DNA of 10,226 nucleotides from Pseudolabrys sp. Lineage in GTDB: Bacteria; Pseudomonadota; Alphaproteobacteria; Rhizobiales; Xanthobacteraceae. The DNA lies in NCBI GenBank assembly GCA_029945495.1, contig JAQSCR010000512.1, positions 1-10,226 on the forward strand, written 5' to 3'. The notes under the pieces were generated by a model. The model ran no database searches. It had not been told where the DNA came from and worked only from the letters and a program-made list of their open reading frames with translations. This document shows positions 1 through 5,300 of the stretch, in pieces. The stretch's first letter is position 1; the number at the start of each line of letters is the position of its first letter. Both the position numbers and the translations under genes were made by a program.

Positions 1-186
1 GACGACGTCGCGGATCAGGCCGGCGTCGAACACCTGGCCTTTGGCTTCGCCGTAGCCGGTGTGATTGGAGAACTGCACGGTATGCACCGGCCACACCTCG
101 ACGCCCATGCGCTGCAGCGGAAACACCGCGGCCGAATTGCCGACATGGCCGTAAGCGACATGCGACTGGATCGAGATGAGGTTCAT
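1..186 (-). CDS. pdxY: Pyridoxal kinase PdxY, N-terminal part (cut by window edge)
   Basis: The 62 visible codons start at ATG (186-184) and run off the left edge. The translation opens MNLISIQSHVAYGHVGNSAA and continues through a VWPVHTVQFSNHTGYG stretch; both are hallmarks of the PdxY/PdxK branch of the ribokinase superfamily (the SxVxxGxVGNSA substrate-binding segment and the NHTGYG segment). The family phosphorylates pyridoxal with ATP in the cytoplasm, salvaging vitamin B6 to PLP. The ribosome-binding site is poor (a GGG-rich stretch only), but this start gives the usual family N-terminus. It lies 75 nt downstream of the ABC binding-protein gene in the same direction with a hairpin between them, so partial cotranscription is possible. 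The ATP-binding C-terminal half is outside the window. Confidence 0.93.
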   Translation of the reverse strand, partial: MNLISIQSHVAYGHVGNSAAVFPLQRMGVEVWPVHTVQFSNHTGYGEAKGQVFDAGLIRDVV

Positions 187-203
187 GGGCCCGACACTAA
201 CAG

Positions 204-230
204 ACACGGCGGGGAAATGCCCCGCCGTGT
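204..230 (-). terminator. Strong hairpin between the ABC binding-protein gene and pdxY
   Basis: A perfect 11-bp inverted repeat (204-214 with 220-230, arm ACACGGCGGGG) has a 5-nt loop. On the minus strand it is followed by TCTGTTAGTGT, which is T-rich but not a clean U-tract. It sits 31 nt past the stop of the binding-protein gene and 17 nt before the pdxY start. It could be a partial intrinsic terminator, or a 3' stabiliser for the transporter mRNA that also lowers pdxY expression. Confidence 0.6.
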
Positions 231-261
231 GCCACCTTCGAGTATCAAACGCCGCTGACGA

Positions 262-1290
262 TTACTTCATCCCCAGCTTCTTGTTGGCGGCGTCGACATA
301 AGTGTTGGTGTAGGTTTTCGACAGGTCGATATTGGCCTTGGCCACATCCGGCGACGACTGGCTGAACACGGCAAGCACGGCCGCGGCGCCCTTCGGGTCC
401 ATGCGGCCGGTCTGCGAATACATCGGCATGGTGTTCTTGAGCGCGGCGATGTAGCCGGCCTTGTCCTTGCCGACGAGTTCCGGCGGCATCTTCTCGGTGA
501 TCTCTTCCGCCGTGTGGGAATGAATCCATTTCAGCGTCGAGACGATCGCATTGGCCATGCCTTGCACATCCTTCTCGTGCGCCTTGATCCAGTCGGCCTG
601 GGCATAAAGCGCACCGCCCGGATACTCGCCGCCGAACACGGCGAGCGTGTCTTTCTGCGAGCGGGTGTCGGAGAGAATCTTGAGATCGCTGTATTTGCCG
701 GCCAACACCGTCACCGCCGGGTCGAGCATGATCGCGGCATCGATCTGACCCTGTTCCATCGCCGCGATCGCGGTCGAGCCGAGGCCTACGCCAATGACGC
801 CGATCGAGTTCGGGTCGACACCATTCTTGCTGAGAATATATTTCAGGAAGAAATCGGTCGACGAGCCCGGCGCGGAGACGCCGACTTTTTTGCCCGCCAG
901 GTCCTTAACCGATTTGATCTCGGCGGTATGTTTTGGCGAGACAACCAGCGCGAAACCCGGGAAACGGTCATAGACCACGAAGGACTGCAAATGCTGGCCC
1001 TTGGCCGCGAGGTTGACGCAATGATCGAAATAGCCGGACGCGACGTCGGCGCTGCCGCCCATCACCGCCTTGAGCGATTCTGAACCGCCCTTGAACTGGA
1101 TGACCTCGACCTCGACCCCGGCTTTTTTGAACTCGCCGAGCGACTCGGCCAGCATGGTCGGCAGGTAGCACAGGCACGAGGCGCCACCGACGGCGATGGT
1201 CACCTTCGCAGAAGCGAGACCTGACATGAGGCCGGTCGACAGAACCAGCGCGGCGAGCGCGGTCGTAAACCGGCGAAACAGTGCGGACAT
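262..1290 (-). CDS. ABC transporter periplasmic substrate-binding protein, NitT/TauT (NMT1/THI5-like) family
   Basis: A 342-residue protein starting at ATG 1290 behind a strong GGGAGGT ribosome-binding site. Residues 1-28 look like a Sec signal peptide (basic MSALFRR, hydrophobic core about 10-25, likely cleavage after ASA). The mature part starts KVTIAVGG and has the NMT1-type pattern: a ligand-pocket loop with Cys39 and Cys41 (ASCLCYLP), KGGSESLKAVMGGSADVASG near 68-86, and a second-lobe GVSAPGSSTDFF near 137-148. Such proteins capture nitrate, sulfonates, taurine, thiamine pyrimidine precursors or related small molecules in the periplasm and deliver them to the permease. It is the last gene of an ATPase-permease-binding protein operon, 74 nt after the permease. 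The substrate is not decidable from sequence. The family call is firm. Confidence 0.9.
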   Translation of the reverse strand: MSALFRRFTTALAALVLSTGLMSGLASAKVTIAVGGASCLCYLPTMLAESLGEFKKAGVEVEVIQFKGGSESLKAVMGGSADVASGYFDHCVNLAAKGQHLQSFVVYDRFPGFALVVSPKHTAEIKSVKDLAGKKVGVSAPGSSTDFFLKYILSKNGVDPNSIGVIGVGLGSTAIAAMEQGQIDAAIMLDPAVTVLAGKYSDLKILSDTRSQKDTLAVFGGEYPGGALYAQADWIKAHEKDVQGMANAIVSTLKWIHSHTAEEITEKMPPELVGKDKAGYIAALKNTMPMYSQTGRMDPKGAAAVLAVFSQSSPDVAKANIDLSKTYTNTYVDAANKKLGMK

Positions 1291-1364
1291 GAATTACCTC
1301 CCTATTGGCTTGGCCTCTCAATCGGCCATTCGTGGGGCACGATAATCCAGCGGGAGCGCTATGC

Positions 1365-2153
1365 CTAGGGCCTGGCGTCGCCCACGATGGGCCGCCAGAC
1401 CAGCAGGCGTTTTTCGATCACCGTTACGACAAAATCGATAGCGATCACAAAGGCCGCCAAAACGAACATGCCGGCAAATACCCCGGCGACGTCGAACACG
1501 CCTTCGGCCTGCTGAATCAGGTAGCCGAGGCCGGCGGCGGAGCCGAGATATTCGCCCACCACAGCACCAACAACAGCAAAACCAACGGAAGTATGCAGCG
1601 ACGAGAACATCCACGACAGCGCCGACGGCCAATAGACATGGCGCATCAGTTGGCGCTCGTTCATGCCGAGCATACGCGCATTGGCGAGCACGGTCGGTGA
1701 GACTTCCTTGACGCCCTGATAGACATTGAAGAACACGATGAAGAACACCAAGGTGACGCCAAGGGCGACCTTCGACCAGATGCCGAGACCGAGCCACAGC
1801 GTGAAGATCGGCGCCAGCACCACGCGCGGCAGCGCGTTGGCCATCTTGACGTAAGGGTCGAACACAGCCGCGGTGCGCGGCTGGCGCGCGAACCAGAAGC
1901 CGACCAGGATGCCGCCGATCGAGCCGATGGCGAAAGCGAGCATCGCTTCCACCAAGGTGACGTAGAGATGTTTCCAGATCACGCCGGTGGCGAACCACAC
2001 GACGATCTGCTTGGCCACCTCCACGGGATTGGAAAAGAAGAACGGCGGCAGCAGCATCTTGCCGAACACCGGATAAGTGGTGAACACGTGCCAGATCGCC
2101 AGCGAGACGATCGCAACGAGGACTTGCAGCGCCAGAAGCGTTATGCGTGACAT
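1365..2153 (-). CDS. ABC transporter permease, NitT/TauT type (BPD_transp_1)
   Basis: A 262-residue inner-membrane protein. The frame stays open further upstream to 2291, but I chose ATG 2153-2151 (MSRITLLALQ) because the upstream residues lie inside the ATPase gene and are charged and non-membrane, and because this ATG shares one base with the ATPase stop (TAATG), a standard coupling arrangement. Predicted membrane segments are near 6-24, 62-88, 105-125, 130-147, 188-210 and 222-246, giving six helices as usual for SsuC/TauC-like permeases. The EAA-type cytoplasmic loop that docks on the ATPase is at about 156-180 (NARMLGMNERQLMRHVYWPS), with the canonical central Gly. It pairs with the adjacent ATPase and binding protein as one importer. 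Confidence 0.92.
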   Translation of the reverse strand: MSRITLLALQVLVAIVSLAIWHVFTTYPVFGKMLLPPFFFSNPVEVAKQIVVWFATGVIWKHLYVTLVEAMLAFAIGSIGGILVGFWFARQPRTAAVFDPYVKMANALPRVVLAPIFTLWLGLGIWSKVALGVTLVFFIVFFNVYQGVKEVSPTVLANARMLGMNERQLMRHVYWPSALSWMFSSLHTSVGFAVVGAVVGEYLGSAAGLGYLIQQAEGVFDVAGVFAGMFVLAAFVIAIDFVVTVIEKRLLVWRPIVGDARP

Positions 2154-2992
2154 TATCTGGACTCCGCCTGCGCGTAGCCCTTGATCACCTCGGACTTGAG
2201 CATCTGCCAGATCTCGCGGTGCAAATCGTGAAACGCCGGATCGAGCTTGATCTCGGCGATATCGCGCGGCCGCGACAGCTTGACGCGCCAATCGCCGATG
2301 ATGCGCGCCGAAGGCCCCGCCGACATGATGACGACGCGGTCGGACAAAGCGATGGCCTCTTCGAGGTCATGGGTAACGAACAGCACCGCCTTGCGGTCGG
2401 CGCTCCACAGATCGAGCAGCAGATTGCCCATGATCTGCCGGGTCTGCGCATCGAGCGCGCCGAACGGCTCGTCCATCAGCAGGATTTTCGGATCGCGGAT
2501 CAAGACTTGCGCCAGGCCGATACGCTTGCGCTGGCCGCCCGACAGCATGTGCGGGTAGCGGTCGCCGAAGGAGCCGAGACCGACGCGCGCCAGCCAGTCC
2601 GTAGCGCGGGCGCGCGCCTCGCTCGAGGGCGTGCCGGCCGTCTCCAGACCGATGGCGACGTTCTCGAGCGCGGTCTTCCAGGGAAACAGCGCGTCGGCCT
2701 GAAACAAATAGCCGGCCTGCCGGTTGAGCGTTGCGAGCGTATTGCCGAAAATGTCGACGTGGCCGGCGGCCGGCGCCAGCAGGCCGGCGGCGATATTGAG
2801 CAGCGTGGATTTGCCGCAGCCGGTCGGGCCGACAATGGAGACGAATTCACCGTCGGCGACATTGAGCGTCGCGCTTTGCACCGCGCGATAGACCCCGCCT
2901 CCTGCCAGGCGGAAAGCGACGTCGACGCCGTTCAGCGCGATCGCAGCTTCGCTTGTGCGTATCGGCGCGATTGCCGTCGCGGTTTCAGGCAT
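2153..2992 (-). CDS. ABC transporter ATP-binding protein, NitT/TauT type (SsuB/TauB-like)
   Basis: A 279-residue ATPase powering the importer. Visible motifs are Walker A GPTGCGKST at 55-63, Q-loop Gln98 in GYLFQ, signature LSGGQ at 150-154, Walker B ILLMDEP at 170-176, D-loop GALD at 178-181 and switch His208 in VTHD. The length and the FxPWKTALENVAIGLE segment after the Q-loop fit the nitrate/sulfonate group. Start ATG 2992 has a GGAGGAG ribosome-binding site about 7 nt upstream. The residue after the signature is Arg-Lys-Arg, slightly unusual but compatible with activity. It is first in the operon and overlaps the permease start by one base. I see no convincing sigma70 promoter in the 63 nt before the palindromic element upstream. 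Confidence 0.95.
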   Translation of the reverse strand: MPETATAIAPIRTSEAAIALNGVDVAFRLAGGGVYRAVQSATLNVADGEFVSIVGPTGCGKSTLLNIAAGLLAPAAGHVDIFGNTLATLNRQAGYLFQADALFPWKTALENVAIGLETAGTPSSEARARATDWLARVGLGSFGDRYPHMLSGGQRKRIGLAQVLIRDPKILLMDEPFGALDAQTRQIMGNLLLDLWSADRKAVLFVTHDLEEAIALSDRVVIMSAGPSARIIGDWRVKLSRPRDIAEIKLDPAFHDLHREIWQMLKSEVIKGYAQAESR

Positions 2993-3037
2993 TCGGGGTC
3001 TCCTCCGGTGCGCAAACTAGCCGCTTGTCGCGCCAAT

Positions 3038-3057
3038 GCAAACCCGCCTGGGTTTGC
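3038..3057. repeat. Perfect 8-bp hairpin between the ABC operon and the LprI-like gene
   Basis: Arms GCAAACCC (3038-3045) and GGGTTTGC (3050-3057) surround a 4-nt loop. The right arm overlaps the palindromic element at 3056-3104 by two bases. Neither strand shows a U-tract after it, so it is not a classical intrinsic terminator. It may insulate the ABC operon from upstream transcription. Confidence 0.5.
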
Positions 3058-3104
3058 GCATGATCTTGTCCGAAAACCGGTGCCCACTTTTCGGGATCAT
3101 GCGC
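3056..3104. repeat. REP-like palindromic element typical of Rhizobiales intergenic DNA
   Basis: This 49-bp imperfect palindrome has perfect 10-bp outer arms GCGCATGATC / GATCATGCGC (3056-3065, 3095-3104). After a 4-nt bulge come 7-bp inner arms CCGAAAA / TTTTCGG (3070-3076, 3088-3094) around an 11-nt loop. From memory, the GCATGATC...CCGAAAACCGG...CACTTTTCGG...GATCATGC pattern matches a repeat scattered through Bradyrhizobium-type and other Rhizobiales genomes. It begins 1 nt beyond the stop codon of the LprI-like gene, so it can act as that transcript's 3' stem-loop. Only one copy is in this window; the family assignment is recall, not a search. Confidence 0.75.
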
Positions 3105-3105
3105 G

Positions 3106-3483
3106 CTAGTTACCCTCGGCCGCGCCTTCGAGTTCTTCGGCGCGCTCTTTGGTCATCCGCAACATACAGTCGCCGGCTTGAATGCGCGCGATGGTGCCCT
3201 CGCCGAGACCCCAATAGAGGCAGTTGGCGTCGCGAAACGCCACCCAGGCGCGCTGGGCCTTGCGCAGTTGCTCGCGCTGCTTGGGCTGCGCCATTTCCAA
3301 TGCCTTCGGATAGGCAATGTTCAGGCGTTTGTCCCATTGCGCGGTTTTGCCCTTGAAGCATTCGACCATTTCATAGGTGCTGCCATCGCAGCCTTTGTCG
3401 GGATCGCCCTGGTCGCCGGCATAAGCAGAAACGGCCGCCCCGATCAGGGCGGCCGTTGCAACGATGGTGAGGGCGACGCGCAA
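3106..3483 (-). CDS. Secreted LprI/DUF1311-like small protein
   Basis: A 125-residue protein if started at TTG 3483-3481, preceded 8 nt upstream by AAGGAAG. The frame continues to an ATG at 3543, but that start adds 20 polar residues encoded by a duplicated ilvC fragment and would bury the signal peptide. With TTG the product starts MRVALTIVATAALIGAAVSAYA, a clean Sec signal (cleavage near residue 22). The mature part has four cysteines (32, 42, 88, 106), suggesting two disulfides in the periplasm, and the family hallmark KAQRAWVAFRDANC at 75-88. The DUF1311 domain is shared with the Mycobacterium lysozyme inhibitor LprI, but most proteobacterial members have no proven role, so lysozyme inhibition here is only a possibility. 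It lies downstream of ilvC beyond two terminator-like structures. Confidence 0.82.
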   Translation of the reverse strand: MRVALTIVATAALIGAAVSAYAGDQGDPDKGCDGSTYEMVECFKGKTAQWDKRLNIAYPKALEMAQPKQREQLRKAQRAWVAFRDANCLYWGLGEGTIARIQAGDCMLRMTKERAEELEGAAEGN

Positions 3484-3526
3484 GGTTAGTTCTTCCTTTT
3501 GTCGACCATGGCGCGTTCCTTGATCC
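3484..3526 (-). promoter_or_regulatory. Leader of the LprI-like gene with mini-ORF and ribosome-binding site
   Basis: Read on the minus strand, this leader has AAGGA, then ATG (3509-3507), then codons for MVDKRKN and a TAA stop that ends 2 nt before the TTG start of the LprI-like gene. The ribosome-binding site of that gene (AAAAGGAAG, about 3500-3492) lies inside the mini-ORF. The segment is a diverged copy of the 3' end of ilvC. Termination-reinitiation coupling is plausible but is inference. Confidence 0.45.
3488..3526 (-). repeat. Copy A of a 39-bp direct repeat derived from the ilvC 3' end
   Basis: It aligns without gaps to 3577-3615 (offset 89), with two mismatches in 39 bases and 28 identical bases at 3499-3526. 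In copy A the ilvC frame still reads IKERAMVDKRKN followed by TAA, where ilvC reads IKERAMVDKSKN followed by TGA. It lies upstream of and adjacent to the LprI-like gene; the 50 nt between the copies hold a terminator-like hairpin. Similarity does not obviously continue beyond the 39 bases. Confidence 0.93.
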
Positions 3527-3527
3527 C

Positions 3528-3550
3528 ATAAAGGCTCGCGCAAGCGAGCC
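3528..3550 (-). terminator. Second terminator-like hairpin downstream of ilvC
   Basis: Minus-strand stem GGCTCGC-TTGC-GCGAGCC (arms 3544-3550 and 3533-3539), 7 bp with a 4-nt loop, followed by TTTAT. It is a short GC-rich stem with a modest U-tract, lying between the two copies of the ilvC-tail repeat. It probably backs up the terminator overlapping the ilvC stop. Confidence 0.6.
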
Positions 3551-3561
3551 CGTCTTAACGC

Positions 3562-3620
3562 AAAAAGCCTTGGATCAGTTCTTGCTCTTGTCGACCATGG
3601 CGCGTTCCTTGATCCAAGGC
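3562..3620 (-). terminator. Terminator overlapping the end of ilvC
   Basis: A perfect 11-bp inverted repeat (GCCTTGGATCA at 3567-3577, TGATCCAAGGC at 3610-3620) is followed on the minus strand directly by TTTTTG (3566-3561). The downstream arm contains the ilvC TGA stop, and the 32-nt loop is the last coding stretch of ilvC. The perfect stem plus U5 tract looks like an intrinsic terminator, but the loop is unusually long and the translating ribosome would occlude the stem. Confidence 0.6.
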
Positions 3621-4594
3621 ATCATCTCGCGCAGCTTGGCACCGACCTGCTCGATCGAGTGCTCGGCCAGCTTGGCGCGGGTCGCCTTGAACGAGGTCTG
3701 GTTGACCTTGTTCTCCAGCATCCAGTCGCGGGTGAAGCGGCCGGACTGAATGTCGCCCAGCACACGCTTCATCTCGGCCTTGGTTTCCGGCGTGATGATG
3801 CGCGGGCCGGTGACGTATTCGCCGTATTCCGCGGTGTTGGAGATCGAATAGTTCATGTTGGCGATACCGCCTTCGTAGATCAGGTCGACGATCAGCTTCA
3901 CTTCGTGCAGGCACTCGAAATAGGCCATCTCCGGCGCGTAGCCGGCTTCGCACAAGGTCTCGTAGCCGGCCTTGATAAGTTCGACGAGGCCGCCGCACAG
4001 CACCGCCTGTTCGCCGAACAGGTCGGTCTCGCACTCTTCCTTGAACGTCGTCTCGATGATGCCGGCGCGGCCGCCGCCGATGGCGGAGGCGTAAGACAGG
4101 CCGAGATCGTGCGCATTGCCGGAGGCGTCCTTGTGGATGGCGATCAGGCACGGCACGCCGGCGCCGCGGGCATATTCCGAACGCACGGTGTGGCCCGGGC
4201 CCTTCGGCGCAATCATCAGCACGTCGAGATCGGGACGCGGATCGATCAGGTTGAAATGCACGTTAAGGCCGTGCGCGAACAACAGCGCCGCGCCCTGCTT
4301 CATGTTGCCGGCGAGCGACTCGCGATAGATGTCGCCCTGCAATTCGTCGGGCGTGAGCATCATCATCACGTCGGCCCATTTGGCGGCGTCGGCGACTTCC
4401 ATGGTCTTGAAGCCCGACCCTTCTGCCTTCTTGATGCCCTGCGACCCCTTGCGCAACGCGATCACGACGTCCTTGACGCCTGAGTCGCGCATATTGAGCG
4501 CATGGGCGTGGCCCTGGCTGCCATAGCCGATGACGGCGACCTTCTTGCCCTTGATCAGGTTGAGGTCGGCGTCGCGATCGTAATAAACCCGCAT
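3575..4594 (-). CDS. ilvC: Ketol-acid reductoisomerase (class I)
   Basis: A 339-residue enzyme of the short class I form. It converts 2-acetolactate and 2-aceto-2-hydroxybutyrate to the dihydroxy acids of valine/leucine and isoleucine synthesis, using Mg2+ and NADPH in the cytosol. The Rossmann motif GYGSQG is at 23-28; the phosphate-binding loop with Arg48 and Ser51 suggests NADPH. His108 (AHGLNVHF) and Lys131 (APKGPGH) fit active-site positions. Metal ligands Asp191, Glu195 (DLFGE) and Glu227, Glu231 (ECLHE) are present. Start ATG 4594 has a GAGGAT ribosome-binding site 6 nt upstream. It lies 112 nt after the exporter gene, at the end of the ilvB-ilvN-exporter-ilvC run. Its last 12 codons are duplicated downstream. 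Confidence 0.98.
   Translation of the reverse strand: MRVYYDRDADLNLIKGKKVAVIGYGSQGHAHALNMRDSGVKDVVIALRKGSQGIKKAEGSGFKTMEVADAAKWADVMMMLTPDELQGDIYRESLAGNMKQGAALLFAHGLNVHFNLIDPRPDLDVLMIAPKGPGHTVRSEYARGAGVPCLIAIHKDASGNAHDLGLSYASAIGGGRAGIIETTFKEECETDLFGEQAVLCGGLVELIKAGYETLCEAGYAPEMAYFECLHEVKLIVDLIYEGGIANMNYSISNTAEYGEYVTGPRIITPETKAEMKRVLGDIQSGRFTRDWMLENKVNQTSFKATRAKLAEHSIEQVGAKLREMMPWIKERAMVDKSKN
3577..3615 (-). repeat. Copy B (parent) of the ilvC-tail direct repeat
   Basis: This is the original coding copy, the last 12 codons of ilvC plus the first base of its stop. The partner is 3488-3526 (39 bp, two mismatches). The coding copy carries the 11-bp terminator stem across its ends; copy A has lost the matching arm. 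Confidence 0.93.
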
Positions 4595-4640
4595 GATAAT
4601 CCTCTACTTCTACTAGGTGTCTCTGCCCCGGGGGAATTTC

Positions 4641-4688
4641 GGCCTTGCTTCTAGGACGCCCCGGGACAGCCGACAAGGCCCCGAGGCG
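4641..4688 (-). other. Alternative hairpins in the ilvC upstream spacer
   Basis: Two competing stems occur in the 112-nt gap before ilvC. Stem 1 pairs 4679-4688 with 4657-4666 (10 bp including two G-U pairs, loop 12 nt). Stem 2 pairs 4674-4680 with 4641-4647 (perfect 7 bp, CAAGGCC/GGCCTTG). They share bases 4679-4680 and interleave, so they should not form fully together. There is no U-tract after either and no ATG for a leader peptide in the gap. They may mark an mRNA processing or differential-expression site; the function is unknown. Confidence 0.4.
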
Positions 4689-4706
4689 CTGTATTGCGCC
4701 GGCGTC

Positions 4707-5300
4707 CTACAAGACCATCGGCACGATGCTGACGACCAGCAGCGCCGCCATGGCGAAATTGAAAGCCTTGGCGCGGCGCGGGTCCTGCAGAAACACCCGC
4801 AGCGCAGCACCGAAGGCGGCCCAGGCCGACACGGCCAGTACGGTGACGACCGTGAACACCAGGATGACGATGGGAAAGTCGACGAACTGGTGGCCCGGCC
4901 GCACGTAGATCGCAATGCCGCTGACCACGGCCAGGACGGCCTTGGGGTTGACCCACTGAAAGGCCGCGGCCTGGAGGAAGGTGAACGGCCGCGCCGGCGC
5001 TGCCGCCTCTTTGCCCTGATGGGCGGTCGCAACCTTATAGGCGAGCCACAGCATATAAATGGCGCCGACTACCTTCAGCACGGTCTGCAGGTCCGGGATC
5101 GCCGCGAACACCAGGCCCAGCCCCGCGCCGCAGGCGATCAGCAGCACGTCGAAGCCGATCGTCACACCAGTGATGTGCGGCACCGTGCGGGCGAAGCCGA
5201 AGTTCACGCCGGAGGCGGCGAGCAAGACGTTATTCGGCCCCGGCGTGAACGCCATCACGCAGGCGAAAACGACCAGAGCGGAAAAGACGTCGATCGGCAT
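4707..5300 (-). CDS. LysE/RhtB-family amino acid exporter
   Basis: A 197-residue, very hydrophobic protein of the usual family length. The family N-terminal motif TPGPN is at 19-23 and the QWVNPKA motif at 115-121. Membrane segments lie near 5-22, 41-67, 73-90, 120-133, 143-172 and 181-197, with a short polar stretch about 92-104. The family exports amino acids or related metabolites out of the cytoplasm, driven by the membrane potential or proton gradient. Its ATG start shares one base with the ilvN stop (TAATG), tying it tightly to acetolactate synthase expression. This suggests export of a branched-chain amino acid, a toxic analogue or a pathway intermediate, but the substrate is inferred from position only. 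It is less likely to be a lysine exporter proper. Confidence 0.9.
   Translation of the reverse strand: MPIDVFSALVVFACVMAFTPGPNNVLLAASGVNFGFARTVPHITGVTIGFDVLLIACGAGLGLVFAAIPDLQTVLKVVGAIYMLWLAYKVATAHQGKEAAAPARPFTFLQAAAFQWVNPKAVLAVVSGIAIYVRPGHQFVDFPIVILVFTVVTVLAVSAWAAFGAALRVFLQDPRRAKAFNFAMAALLVVSIVPMVL

Noticed and set aside
1311..1328. 5-bp hairpin (TGGCC/GGCCA) between the permease and binding-protein genes
   Set aside because: The stem is short with an 8-nt loop in GC-rich DNA, and there is no U-tract; too weak to call a terminator or processing site.
2154..2291. 46-residue N-terminal extension of the ABC permease
   Set aside because: It overlaps the ATPase coding sequence in another frame, is polar, and the TAATG overlap gives a natural start at 2153.
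2993..3037. Promoter for the ABC operon (TTGCAT ... TAGTTT, 16-bp spacing)
   Set aside because: Only three of six bases match consensus in each box, and many such pairs occur by chance, so I did not list it.
2147..3109. Plus-strand open frame of 320 codons opposite the ABC ATPase
   Set aside because: The minus strand carries all ABC ATPase motifs; the plus frame is Arg/Asp-rich without motifs and runs into the palindromic repeat.
3484..3543. 20-residue N-terminal extension of the LprI-like protein from ATG 3543
   Set aside because: It reads through the duplicated ilvC tail in a different frame, lacks a good ribosome-binding site, and displaces the signal peptide from the N-terminus.
3488..3615. 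Attachment-site duplication flanking an integrated element
   Set aside because: The copies are only 89 bp apart with just a terminator-like hairpin between them; no integrase or cargo is present, so insertion-site duplication is unlikely.
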